Source: Proteles cristata cristata
Taxonomy: Eukaryota; Chordata; Mammalia; Carnivora; Hyaenidae
Direction: 5' to 3'
NCBI GenBank assembly: GCA_017311185.1
Contig: JAESUZ010003505.1
Location: 2,542,001-2,606,000, forward strand
DNA: 64,000 bases
Each line of letters starts with the position of its first letter. Within the stretch, counting starts at the first letter, position 1. The position numbers were made by a program, and so were the translations under genes. The notes under the pieces are model-generated. The model saw nothing but the letters and a program-made list of their open reading frames with translations, made no database searches and was not told the origin of the DNA. Positions 10,151 through 21,670 of the stretch are shown piece after piece.

Positions 10151-12032
10151 TAAATGACGTTAGGGAGAGGGGGCAGGATGGCGGAGAAGCTAGGAGCTCC
10201 GTACTTGCACTCGCGCCCATACATCACACAGAAAAGATCCGAAGCCATTGGAAACCTTACGAAACCTGAGAGACTGGGAGAAAAAGGACACAGAATCCAC
10301 TGAGAGAGCCTTCTAACGTGAGTGCGAACCGGGGAAGATAAAATCGGGCCGGATCGGAGACCCCAGGGTGGAAGGCAATCCCCCTCTACGGGGAGTGAGA
10401 GGGGAAAAGGAGAGAGTCCGAAACAGAAAAACCTCCGCTGGGGGCGGGGGGGGGGGGGTTCCGCTCGGTGCATAGAAAGACCGTACTTGCCAAATATCTG
10501 CACACCAGGTCCCCTCGCGACAACTGGTCCTGGGGGAGGCTGAGCACACAAACTGCTTCTTTGTGCCGCTCCTGGAGGTGGGGTTTTAAAGCGGAGCGGG
10601 TGCGCCTGCCGCCATTGTAGCTCCCGGGCAGTTAGGGCCCCCGAAAGAGCCGCGCTGACACCGGGCGTCCGCGCTCCTGGTGGGCTGGGACTCGAGAGGG
10701 AAGGCAAAGAGCTAAAAACTGGGAAATTTGCCTGTGAGTTCGTGTTTCGGGTGACGAGCCATAGAGGGACCCGGTTTTCCTCCCTCCAGCGGGCTCGGGC
10801 TACGAACACCCGGCAGGCAAGCCCCCGCGCATGCGCGCCAGCCCGACCCAGAGACGGAAGCAGCGATCCTGACTCCGCCCCCAGAGCTCGGCAGGGGGCC
10901 TGGAATTGCCCGAGGGGGTTGTCTGGGAAGCTGTGTCTAAGGCAGTTTCAGCGGGGCGCGCGGACTGGGATCTGGAGACTGGAACTGGCCTGGGTTGAAG
11001 AGTGCAACCAACTTCGGCTGCGTCCCGGGCACGGGGAGTTTACATGCCCAAAACAGCGAGGTGCAGCGCTTGGTTCAAGAAGGGACTGGAGCGCCGCCAC
11101 TCTCCTCCCCACAACCGCCAAGACAGAGCTCCTGCCTGAGGCATTGGGTCCCACCACGCCCATCCCTGCCTGAGAGCTGCCCTCCTCCCTTTTTTTTTTC
11201 TTTTTTTTTTTTCCTCCTTTCTCTTTTTTCCCCAGAACACTGACCTGACTAACTCTGGTCACCCGCTTGCTTAAACAATCACAACGAGTCCATTCTGTAG
11301 ATGTAAATTCTACACCTACCGACATTTTCATCTCTTTCTCTCAGGAGTAATTAGACTATATAGTTTCTCTGAATAATTCCAGCATCCTTCTCTCACCTAT
11401 CCAACCATATTCTACCCTTTACCTCTTTGAAAAAAGCTTCTTATCCCTTCTGCCTGTTCATTCTATTTCCAATTTTGCCTCATCTCTGCCCTGTCTTCTC
11501 TCTCTTTCTCTATGCTCTTCAACCAGCACTGCATACACACGGCTATTTAACTGTAGCTGGGAAATCCGGTTATATGCTTTAAACCATTCTTTGTCCATCG
11601 ATTTTCTTCTTTTTTCCTTTTCTTTTCTCGTTTTTGACCCTTTTATGTATTTTATACTCCCTATTATTCGCCCTCCCTCCTCCATCTTTTCTCTTAACTT
11701 TTTCATTTTCCCTCTCGCTTTGCATGTTAGTTGAATTAGCCTGTGCATTTGTGTGCTCCTGCTCCCTGTGTGTTTGTCTGTCTGTTTTCTCCAGGGCTAC
11801 CTCAAGAAACAAGCCAGAGTACACAAGATGGAGAGTCCCAAATATCGCTACGAATAGGAAAATAAGATAACCAAGGTCCCAACAAGAGAGACCAAGAGAT
11901 ACCATTCAAAAAATACTCTCTGAAAGGATAGGCCCTGGAAAGTCAAAGAGTCTTCTTGGATATAGCAGCGCTCATAGAAACAGAGAGCATAACAGGTCCT
12001 TAAAACCAACAAGAGCCAGAAAGTTAACTAAA

Positions 12033-13193
12033 ATGACGAAACGAAAGAGCTCTCCTCCAAAGAAACCCCAAGAAGAAATGACAACTAATGAACTGCTCGA
12101 AACAAATATCAGCAGCATAACTGAACAAGATTTTAGAATAATAATGGTAAAATTAATAGCTGGGCTTGAAAAAAACATAGGGGACATCAAAGAAACTATG
12201 GCTACAGACAGAATGGAAAATAAAAATAGACATGAAGAATTAAAAAATGCGATAAATGAGATACATAATAAATTAGAGGACTCCAATGCACGGATTGAAC
12301 AGGCAGAAAGGAGAATAAGTGATTTAGAAGACACCATTATAGAAAAACAAGAAGCTGACAAAAAAAGAGACAAACTGATCCAGGAACAGGAAAGAAGAGT
12401 TCGAGAGCTCAGCGATACAGTCAAACGCAACAATATCCATATCATAAAATCCCAGAAGAGGAAGAGAGAGGGAAAGGTGCTGAAGGAGTCCTGGAACAAA
12501 TTATAGCAGAGAACTTCCCTGACCTGGGGAAGGAAGTAAATGTGGAAATACAAGAGGCTCAGAGGACTCCCCTCAGACATAACTTGAATCGATCTTCTGC
12601 ACGGCATATCATAGTAAAAATGGCAAAATACAAGGACAAAGAGAGAATTTTGAAAGCAGCTAGGGAGAAAAGGGCCCTAACATACAAAGGAAAACCTATC
12701 CGAGTGGTGACAGATCTATCTACTGAAACGTGGCAGGCCCGAAAGGAATGGCAGGAGATCCTCAATGTGATGAACAGTAAAAATATGCAGCCAAGAATCC
12801 TCTATCCAGCAAGCCTGTCATTCAGAATAGAAGGAGAGAGGGGCGCCTGGGTGGCTTAGTCGGTTAAGCGTCCGACTTTCGCTTAGGTCATGATCTCGCG
12901 GTTCGTGGGTTCGAGCCCCGCGTCGGGCTCTGTGCTGACTGCCAGCTCAGAGCCTGGAGCCTGTTTCAGTCTGTGACTCCCTCTCTCTCTGACCCTCCCC
13001 TGCTCACGCTGTCTCTCTCTGTCTCCTAGGAATAAATAAAAATATTAAAAAAAAAACCAAAAAACAAACAAACAAAAAAACAAACAAAAAAACAAAATAG
13101 AAGGAGAGATAAAGACCTTTCCAAATAAACAGAAATTGAAAGAATTTGCCACCACTAAGCCAGCCCTACAAGAAATCCTGAGGGGGACACTCT
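12033..13193 (+). pseudogene. L1 ORF1 (RNA-binding protein), broken
   Basis: ORF1p is the trimeric nucleic-acid chaperone of the L1 particle. The N-terminal basic stretch, a long coiled-coil region (about 12120-12430) and the later RNA-binding/C-terminal region (about 12540-12830) can be read in two different frames, with a frameshift between about 12440 and 12480. A SINE at 12840-13095 then interrupts the 3' end, and ORF1 resumes to a stop near 13193. It cannot make intact ORF1p. Confidence 0.88.
12840..13095 (+). mobile_element. Young CAN SINE inserted in L1 ORF1
   Basis: The head and B box are nearly consensus. It carries the GACTGCCAGCTCAGAG variant and a TCTCCTAG terminus before an A/C-rich tail. 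A perfect 14-bp duplication, AATAGAAGGAGAGA, flanks it at 12826-12839 and 13096-13109. Confidence 0.97.
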
Positions 13194-13241
13194 GAAGGAA
13201 AGGTTGCAAGGAACAAAGATACCAGAGACACCACCACAAAC

Positions 13242-13639
13242 ATGAACCCTACAAAAGATACAAAGACTCTAAGCCCACATATTTCAATAATAACACTGAA
13301 TGTAAATGGGCTGAATGCTCTGATCAAAAGACATAGGGTAGCAGAATGGATTAAAAAACAAAATCCATCTATATGCTGTCTACAAGAAACTCATTTTAGA
13401 TGGGAAAATACCTTCAGATCAAAAGTAAGGGGATGGAGAAATATATATCATGCTACAGGAAATCAAAAGAAAGCCGGAGTAGCGATACTTATATCAGACA
13501 AACTGGACTTTAAATTAAAGACAATAACAAGAGATGAAAAGGGCACTACATAATAATTACAGGGTCCATCCATCAGGAAGAACTAACAATCATAAATGTC
13601 TACGCACCGAATATGGGAGCACCTAAATATCTAAAACAA
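13242..13639 (+). pseudogene. L1 ORF2 endonuclease fragment
   Basis: The frame opens with an AP-endonuclease-like N-terminus. The motif NVNGLN and the catalytic-type QETH are visible within the first 50 codons. A frame break occurs at about 13545-13555, the sequence then follows APNMGAPKYLK in another frame, and it ends. No reverse-transcriptase domain is present, so the copy cannot mobilise itself. Confidence 0.9.
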
Positions 13640-13651
13640 TAAATGACATTA

Positions 13652-14382
13652 AATATCAAAAGCTAATTTGAGTTTCCAGCATTGGAGCCAATGCGTCCTC
13701 CACAAAGTGGGAGGTGAGTGACAAATATTCCTGAATTGGGTTATCACCAGCCTTCAGAGTCCGGGTTATCTTCAGGCATCCTAAGGAACAGTGACTGATG
13801 AATTAGAGTTCCCCAAGGAGAAAAACATTCCCCAGGGAGGGAATTCACTATTATCCATCCCCACCCCCATTGTCATAGGTGCACAACAAACACTTAATGA
13901 TCTGTGGTTTTCTTTTTGTTTTAGAAAAAGATATAGGTGATAATATGCTGAGGTAAGAAATAAATCCTGAAATCTCAGTGATTTAGGGTTTAATAAAGGT
14001 TCAGTTCCAGCACACGTGATGTCTACCATGGGCCTGGTGACTCTTCAATGTGGTGTCCTCTGTGTCATCGAGTCAGGTCACTCAACACCACGACTTCCAG
14101 GAGCACTGAGGCGGAGAGTGGAAAACTCCCATTCGCTCTTGAAACCCTCATCCTGAGGTGACAGGCATCCGCTTCACTTCTGCCTGGAGCTGGTCACCAC
14201 CCAAGTACGGGGGCCTGAGTGTGCAGGGGACCATGGGCATATTTGCTGAGCACTGCTGTTCCTGCCACACATGGGTAGACTTCAAATCTACCTCTCAATG
14301 TCGTCGGGTGATGGCTTCTTCCTCACTGTGCTTCTTATTGATTGTTTTGCAGGGAGGGACCCTAACTAGAATTACTCATTAA
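13652..14382. other. Intergenic sequence, nothing recognised
   Basis: No gene or repeat was recognised. Open frames are short. Confidence 0.5.
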
Positions 14383-14395
14383 AGAACTAGAAACT

Positions 14396-14589
14396 GGCGC
14401 GCCTGGGTAGCTCAGTCAGTTAAGTATCTGACTCTTGGTTTCTGCTCAGGTCATGATCTCGTGATCCCGTGAGTTTGAGCCCCGCGTTGGGTTCTGTGCT
14501 GATGGAGAAGAGCCTCCTTGGAGTTCTTTCTCTCCCTCTCTCTCTGCCTCTCTCTCCCTCAAAACAAATAAATACACTTGGAAAAAAAA
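14396..14589 (+). mobile_element. CAN SINE, plus strand
   Basis: GCGCCTGGGTAGCTCAGTCAG is flanked by AGAACTAGAAAC (14383) and AGGACTAGAAAC (14590), a probable duplication. Confidence 0.93.
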
Positions 14590-14602
14590 AGGACTAGAAA
14601 CC

Positions 14603-15219
14603 TATTTCCCTCTTTAATGTGTAAGCATAGAGGGATTTGCACCCTTTCGAGCGGCAAAACTTCAGCAGTTGGCTTGTGCAGTGGAGTTAAAAGTTCAACT
14701 ATTATGTAGTCCACTCGGCGTAAGCTACAATGTGAGAAATTTTAAACTTACGGCGGCATTTGGTATTGCTTGATATAAAAAATACTCATTGCTGACAAAT
14801 TCAGCATCCTACTTACCACTGTCCATTTCCTCGCTCAGCGTATTTCTGGAATCAAAACGGATTTAGTTTCCCAAAACCCTGTCTGTTGCTTCTAGTAAAA
14901 GCCAATACCCAAACCCAAGGGTTTCTTCCTTCTCTGGGCCATCCAGACATCTGGGACTCCAGAGAGTGAAAAATGGGACTGTCCCAGTTAATGCAGATGG
15001 TTGGTAAGCCTGTGGTACTGTGGACCATTTTCAGGTATGAGATCACTCATGGTTAAGCCAAGTTATTTTCTTTTATGAACTTTTAATGTTTTTTTGGCAT
15101 ACCTGAGAAGTGCAATAAAAATGAAGGAGTACTCATCACTATTAGTGTATCATGGCAATATCATTAATTATGTACGGCCCCCACAGGGTAGTGCGCTTCA
15201 AGGGAATGGAAATTGAGTA
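14603..15219. other. Intergenic sequence, nothing recognised
   Basis: No feature was recognised. Confidence 0.5.
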
Positions 15220-16110
15220 CAAAGTCTTTTATTCTTGTGTTCACTCCAACTCGAGTCGCTAGCTCGCCAGCACTAACCCCCACCGGCCTCGCCGCTCCCA
15301 CAAGTCACAGGCTCTACCTTCGAGTGAGTCCGTGGTCTTCCTCCACATCCAGGCCAGAGCGCCTTCCTATTTTAAGGAGTGGCTGAGTCCAAAATAGCCA
15401 CTCGTTTCTCCAAGTGCCAGCCAACACAGCTGTATTTTGAGTGTGACACGCACAATGAGCCCCTCCCCGTTGGAACAGCTCGGCCGTTTGGGGGCCTGGG
15501 CGCACTTGGACTTCTGAGCACCGGGTCCCACACCCACAGCACGGCCAAGCTGGGACAGAAACCCAGGGGAAAGCACTCTCCTCTGCCCAATGGGCCGCTT
15601 TGCCGAGCAGCCGGGCTCGGTGCTTGAGAAGCTCCTGGATTTTTCTCGGCCTGCAGGCGCCAAATTGTGTTGTCTCCACTGGAAGAGCCGTCCCTCCCCT
15701 GAGGATTGCGGGGTGTGACCCACTAAGGTCCCCACAAAAGCCTTGCCCGCCCCCAGACCCTGAAATGAAAGGAAAGGTCCCCCCCGTGAAGTACTGTGTG
15801 CGCCAGATGGAGGGGGAGCAAAGGGCGAAAGAGAAGAGATTCAAGGCCAAGAGCCAGCGTGAGAGCAATGCTAAGTCAGGCTGATTAAAGCGGAGGGGGT
15901 GGGGGTGGGGAGAAAGCGAGTGTGGGAGCCTCCCTGGTGCGTGGGCAGGTGCACACGGCGCGCCTAGGGAGGACCATCCTGGAGGAGGGTGAGGGCGCAG
16001 AGGAGGCTGCGCCACTCTGATGCCTCCGGGGCAATCCCTCCCTCAGGCTCTGACTCCTTTCCAACTTTGGGAAGGAAGGGCTGGCCATTCCGCCTTCTCA
16101 TCAGGCCAAC
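15220..16110. other. GC-rich, CpG-containing intergenic block
   Basis: The block stands out from AT-rich neighbours by higher GC and repeated CpGs (CGAGTCGCTAGCTCG, GGCGCGCC). Long open frames on both strands, up to 233 codons on the minus strand, follow from low stop-codon frequency and match no family I recognise. An intergenic regulatory island is possible. Confidence 0.4.
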
Positions 16111-16264
16111 CCCTGAGCTAGCTGCATGGGGAGATACAGCTTTCACAGCAAGATAAAGGAGATGGGTGCCTCTTCCTCTGTGAAGCCTTCCCAGATGTGC
16201 TCTCTCCTGGCCCTCACCCCGCAGCACTGTGTTTTCACGTGTCTGCCTCTCCAACCGGGAGTGT

Positions 16265-16460
16265 ATCTTGCTCACTATTATATCTATTGTCATTGAATCC
16301 TCAAGTCAATGCTATGGAGGGAGGGGGAACTATAATTATCTACCTAATTATCTTAAGTGAGGAAAACAAGGCCCAGCGAGGTCTAGTAACTTGTCCAAAG
16401 TCACACAGCTTTAACTGGCAGAGCCAAGATTTGAAGCAAGCAGTCAGGCTCCAAAATCTG
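16265..16460 (-). repeat. MIR element, reverse orientation
   Basis: GAGGAAAACAAGGCCCAG, TAACTTGTCCAAAGTCACAC and GGCAGAGCCAAGATTTGAA are the reversed MIR core. Confidence 0.85.
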
Positions 16461-16549
16461 AAGAGTTAATTATAATGAATGTAGTGCCCCAGTAGACGCT
16501 GGCCAGGAAGGGCCTGGTAGAAGCATGTGGGCATTGAGATGTGAAAGCT

Positions 16550-16740
16550 GTTGTAGTTCATTCATAATGATTAAATATCGTATGGACTCTAGAGTCAGAT
16601 TGCTTCCGTTTGAACCTCTGCCATTGGGAGAATTTTGGTAATGTGATTCATATTTTTAAGCTGTAGTCTTATCTGTAAAAAGGGAAAGTAGTGACATCCC
16701 TATGGATTGATTATACTTTACAGACTTGAGGTACTAGAGT
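16550..16740 (+). repeat. MIR element
   Basis: GGACTCTAGAGTCAGATTGC, GTTTGAACCTCTGCCA and TTATCTGTAAAAAGGGAAAG match sense MIR. Confidence 0.75.
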
Positions 16741-16977
16741 TCTTTTTTTAATATGTTTTTAAAATTTTTTTAAAATATTAATTTCTTTTTGAGAGAGAGA
16801 GAAAGGCAGACTGCAAGTGGGAGAGGGGCAGAGAGAGAGAGGGAGAGACAAAATCAGAAGCTGCAGGCTCTGACCTGTCACCTCAGAGCCTGACGCAGAG
16901 CTTGAACCCACGAACTGTTAAGATCATGACCTGATCTGAAGTTGGAGATTTAACGGACTGAACCACCCAGGCACATC
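16741..16977 (-). mobile_element. CAN SINE, minus strand
   Basis: GAGAGAGAAAGGCAGAC, a degenerate GAAGCTGCAGGCTC and an ACCACCCAGGCACATCC end. Confidence 0.88.
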
Positions 16978-17156
16978 CTAGACTTCTTATCACAGGTAAG
17001 TGCTGATACATAATTAATTAATGTCCTTAATTAATGTCCATGAATATTATTACTTTATCTGGGTAGATCTTATAACAAAGAATTACATATAAGTTAGATT
17101 AAGAGAAGTCTTCAGCAACTAGCACCTTCTCCAATTTCTAACATTTTGCATTTGTC

Positions 17157-17252
17157 ATTTAAAAGAAATGTTTACAGACAAAAGTAATAATGTGTTCTGT
17201 GTCTATTTAAAAGAAATGTTTACAGACAAAAGTAATAATGTGTTCTGTGTCT
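17157..17252. repeat. Exact 48-bp tandem duplication
   Basis: A 48-base unit starting ATTTAAAAGAAATG and ending TGTTCTGTGTCT occurs twice head to tail (17157-17204 and 17205-17252) without a difference. Confidence 0.98.
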
Positions 17253-17329
17253 AGGGAGTAGTGTTCAAGTATGATTTAGCTGGAAAATATCATTGTATAA
17301 AATAAAACTAACTTTTTAAAAAAATAAAT

Positions 17330-17545
17330 TTTGGGGCACCTGAGTGGCTCAGTTGGTTGAGCGTCTGACTTCAGTTCAGGTCATGGTCTCACGGTCCGTG
17401 AGATCAAGCCCTGTGTCTGGCTCTGTGCTGACAGTGTGGAGCCTGCTTGTGATTCTCTCTCTCTGGCCCTCCCACTTGTTCTCTCTCTCTTTCTCTTTCT
17501 CTGTCCCTCTCTCAAAATAAGTAAACTTAAAAACAAAACCAGCTT
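17330..17545 (+). mobile_element. CAN SINE, plus strand
   Basis: GGGGCACCTGAGTGGCTCAG head, CT-rich stretch and AAAATAAGTAAACTTAAAAA tail. Confidence 0.92.
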
Positions 17546-18987
17546 GTAACTTTAGTTGCCTTCAATAAGTATTTATTAAGTATCTACTATGCTGTATTCA
17601 TCTGGCATCGCTAATGCTTTAGCCCAGCTCATGGTAGCAATGCAATAAAGATTTGTAAACTGAGTAAAAAACAAAAGCGAGAAGTTGACAAAACTTTGTT
17701 TGTTCTCCTAAAAGGTAAGAAACTGGAAAAAAAATTTCTGAGCATCCCTTCATGTAGAGTAAGCAAGCAAACCAACGTACGCAGTGGAATCAAAGAAATT
17801 TTTCTTGCTAGGATCAGAATACATTAATACTAATGAAAACAGAACACAGACCCCTTCTGACATATTTTACACTGTTTAAAGATAAACATTTGTGCACTGC
17901 AAGCCACAAATGGGTTTAAACTCCAATGAGGACTTTATAAGCCATCTGCTAGTCTCCTAATGAGCCTAGTAACTATCATTGTTTACATCGAGGCACAGGG
18001 GGTCGTGGATATTTGTTGTGATGAAAGGTGCAATGCATCACTACAGAATCTGAGAGTCTTGCTTCACAAGGGCTAATTACAAATGTAATAAAACAACATT
18101 TAAAAAAAGAAAACGTCTTGGAGTCCACAGAGAAACCTCATTTGGCACAACAAATACCAGCCGTAGCGCCCGCTCTGTTTTCATCTCACGAATTACAGGA
18201 GCCAAATCATATTTAACTACTAACAATACAAGGCCATCAGTGGGTCCTTTACTTCAGAAGATCACTTAATCACACGATGCTTCGAGAACCATCTGGATCC
18301 GGAAGACATTCGCACTGACATTCGAGCGTAGAGTGAGCAGGTGTCCAGCAAGATCCACAGGTTATCTGGGGGGTGTTTTTAATAAGGTGGCACTTTGAAG
18401 TTGTGCCCAACTGAACTTGCTGCCTTGTCAACTCAGCCGGGGGGAGGGGGAGTGGGGCAGGGTGTGTGTGTGAACAATTGCTTAAGATCACAGGAACAAA
18501 GAAACGGATTGGCCAACTGAATTTTTACCTTCCAAGTGGCAGTCTTAACATCCCAGAAATGTAGTCTGAATCATAATTGCTTTGATCTGCATATGGTGAC
18601 AGTCTTTCCACAGTCCCTGGTGTTGGGGGGTGGGGGGAAGGGGGAAATAGCCTGCTGCATTGATTGGTGATACCCACATGGGTTCGTTATTCTCAGCATC
18701 CCAGACTAGGAAAATGGGGACTCTCAGTATGAAGGGTTATTATAAAACGGTTCAGATTGGTAGCACTCAGAGAACCTGAGATGTCAAAAATGAGATAATG
18801 CTTTTGATTTCACTTAAATTGCCTGGTCATAGTAATAATAAGACTATGGGAATAAAAATATTTTGTCTTTGTAGAATGTTTCTCGTATATTCTGAAGCCT
18901 TGTGAATAAAAACCAAAACCAAACAAAATCAAAAGACAAAAATCCCTACTAAGTAATGCATATATCCCCTTGCGAGAGAATAAAATT
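17546..18987. other. Intergenic sequence, mostly unassigned
   Basis: A possible MIR/L2-like scrap (TATTTATTAAGTATCTACTA) lies near 17565. The rest, including 17880-18060, matches no repeat I know. Confidence 0.45.
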
Positions 18988-19004
18988 TGCCAATCGTATT
19001 TTTA

Positions 19005-19248
19005 TCTTTTTTAATTTTTTTTTATTTTTTTAAAAATTTTTAAACGTTTTATTTATTTCTAGGAGAGAGAGAGAGACACCGTGAGCAGGGGAGGGTCAGA
19101 GAGAGAGGGAGTCACAGACTGAAGCAGGCTCCAGGCTCTGAGCTGGCAGTCAGCACAGAGCCCGATGCGGGGCTCGAACCCACGAACTGCGAGATCATGA
19201 CACAAGCGAAAGCCGGACGTTCAACTGACTAAGCCACCCAGGCGCCCC
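19005..19248 (-). mobile_element. Young CAN SINE, minus strand
   Basis: It carries CTGGCAGTC, the reverse of the GACTGCCAG variant. A perfect 17-bp duplication, TGCCAATCGTATTTTTA, flanks it at 18988-19004 and 19249-19265. Confidence 0.97.
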
Positions 19249-19481
19249 TGCCAATCGTATTTTTAAAATAGAGAAATTGGGTGGATCCTGCAGAACCAAA
19301 TATGGAAACATACTAAGCTTCCTAAGGTGGTCCAGGTGCAAGAATAGAATGAACCCTCAAGGAACTGAACAAAAAGTGAAGAAAGATCTATACACAGGGC
19401 TGTTATTAAAGGAGTCCAGGAAAATCGTGCCCAAGATATTTAACAAAGTATATGTGGCATTTGAAATAAGTGGAGAAAATA

Positions 19482-19708
19482 GGGGCGTTTGGATGGCTCA
19501 GTTGGTTACGCGTCTGACTCTTGGTTTCCACCGAAGTCATGATCTCGAGGTTTGTGAGTTTGAGCCCAGAGATGGGCTCTGTGCTGACAGCTCGCCAGAG
19601 CCTGGAGCCTGCTTCAGATTCTGTGTCTCCCTCTCTCTCTGCCTCTGCCCTGCTCGTGCTCTCTCTCTCTCAAGAGTAAACATTTTAAAAACACTTTAAA
19701 AATTTAAC
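19482..19708 (+). mobile_element. CAN SINE, plus strand
   Basis: A perfect 15-bp duplication, TAAGTGGAGAAAATA, flanks it at 19467-19481 and 19709-19723. Confidence 0.97.
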
Positions 19709-19723
19709 TAAGTGGAGAAAATA

Positions 19724-21449
19724 AAAATTATTTAATCAATCGCACCAAGATAAGGAGGTACCTTTTGGGTGGCATGGAGGGGGGAGGGGTGTCCCTTGTA
19801 TCTTTCATATGCCAAAACAAAGTCCATAGAATGAAGAATTAAATGTAGTAAAGAAACTATGAAAAAATTTTTTTTAAATGTAGGCAGATATTAATAAAGT
19901 CTCTGGGATGGAAAAGGCAGAAGGCACAGCCAGTGTGGTTCATCCGTAGCCGTCAATCAAGCCGCCCGCGGGAATCTGCAGACAGCAAGCTGTCAACCAA
20001 TTTTGCTCATATATACGTCATAAATTTTAAATGTGAGACAAACTGATTTTCACAGAAATGCCAATAAATTTCTAAAAAGATTATGGGTTTAGAGGTCGCA
20101 CATATGCTATAACGTGTGTTGATCATTTTGGAGGGAATACCGTCCAGTAACTAGAATCTCCTACCTTCTGGTTTATCGGCTTCCAAATCATTTTACATGG
20201 TGCTGCTTGTTTAATTAAACATGTCTTTTTATTCGTACCCACACGTTGCACTGTAGCTCCATTTCACAAAAGCGGATTCGTGGCTCAGAATGGTTTACTG
20301 AAGTCTAAAGCCACAATGAAGTAACAATACGCAGACTATGACTCAGACCCGCGTCGTCTGCATAGGCAGGGCACAAGACTGTGGCGTGAACCTCGAAGGG
20401 GGATTTGTGTGCGCCAGGACAGGTGAATCTGCAAAGGTGATGATTCCACATAAGCTTTGGAAGAGAAAAGCGTGAATAAGAACGTAGGATTATGATATCC
20501 GAAAATTGAACGTTCGTTCCACTTGTAATCCCTGGGGCACTGCCTGCATTGAAATTTTGTCACACGATGACATGAAGCCATCAGATCTTTCGCGCCATTT
20601 TCAAACAAGCTGGTGACCTCTCTAGCATCCACACAAGCTTTGCTGGAAGAAAGGTAAGTGACTGCTCTATAGGTATGAAGCTGATTAGTGTTGTCCCTAA
20701 CGGCAAAGAAGAGGCGGTGAGCGTACCAGCTGTCAGTGACACAACCAGTAAGGGACATAAAACCAGCCTCGAAGTTAAGGGCAATATTATTGTCACAGGG
20801 AAAATAGAACAGTTTTTGGCAAAATGCTTCTGTCACAGGCCACTGGTAGACATCACATCAGATCAGTGGCAAAGGGAGAGAGTTATTTCTGCCATGTCTG
20901 CCTCCTGGTGGAGATTTCTCTCTTTCCTGCTGGGCAAGAGCTCTGAGGAGCAGAGCGTGAGTCGGCTCCTATGTGCACAGGACAACCGTGGAAAAGACGT
21001 TCTTTGTGGCGTTTGACTCTATTTAATCTCTGAAAACCCACACTTCATTAACTGGTATTTTCTTGTTTAGTTAATGATTCTTTAACCAATTAAGTGACAA
21101 TTTAGTTAATTTGTCCCCTGCTTATTCATGGGGAACAGTTGCTAGACAAAACGATGCCCTTTGACCTTGGTTGCTAAGTGTTGTAGGAAATAGTGAAATA
21201 TGTAAATATCAAACTGCCATCACTAAGCCCCCACTGTGTGACGAGAATGACAATGAGTGTACACTGTCTTTCCACACTGAGGTATGCTGGTGATTTAAGA
21301 GAAAGGTGATCACACAAGATTTCAAAGTCTTTAGACAATTTCTGTAACCTCATTAATACCTTGAACAACCATTTTATAATTTCCAGTGACTTGCTACCAG
21401 CGATCTAATAGAAATATGTTTACTACCATCTCCCAAGTTGAAAATCTTG
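19724..21449. other. Unassigned sequence with a CpG-dense 20.2-20.8 kb core
   Basis: No known repeat or gene was recognised. A 166-codon open frame on the minus strand (20336-20836) crosses a segment with unusually many CpGs. A good donor-like AAAGGTAAGTGACTG at about 20651 is on the plus strand. Coding status is unsupported. Confidence 0.35.
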
Positions 21450-21670
21450 AAGTGCCTGGGTGGCTCAGTGGGTTAAAGTGTCCGACTTCCGCTCAGGTCA
21501 TGATCTCTCGGTTCGTGGGTTCGAGCCCCGCGTCGGGCTCTGTGCTGACGTGACAGATCGGAGTCCGGAGCCTGCTTCAGATTCTGTATCTCTCCCTCTC
21601 TCTGACCCTCTCCTGCTCACTCTGTCTGTCTCTCTCTCAGAAATAAACAAAACATTAATAATAAAAAAAA
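21450..21670 (+). mobile_element. CAN SINE, plus strand
   Basis: AGTGCCTGGGTGGCTCAGTG head, near-consensus B box GGTTCGAGCCC and an AAATAAACAAAACATTAATA tail. Confidence 0.93.

Larger units (their letters stand above)
10163..13639 (+). mobile_element. LINE-1 with complete 5' end and missing 3' half
   Basis: The element begins GGGAGAGGGGGCAGGATGGCG, has a GC-rich 5'UTR of about 1.87 kb, then ORF1 and the start of ORF2. It stops inside the ORF2 endonuclease region with only CTAAAACAA in place of a poly(A) tail. A GGATGGCGG motif about 14 bases from the start resembles the YY1 site found at the equivalent place in human L1. Flanks TAAATGACGTTA (10151-10162) and TAAATGACATTA (13640-13651) differ only by a CpG-type change and look like a target-site duplication. 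A younger SINE lies inside ORF1. Confidence 0.9.

Noticed and set aside
10150..10809. 219-codon minus-strand open frame opposite the L1 5'UTR
   Set aside because: It matches the GC-rich L1 5'UTR in reverse, shows no domain, and is best explained by low stop frequency.
11972..12607. 211-codon minus-strand open frame
   Set aside because: It is the antisense shadow of the L1 ORF1 coiled-coil region.
15314..16015. 233-codon minus-strand open frame
   Set aside because: It overlaps several other open frames on both strands of the same GC-rich block and has no recognisable domain.
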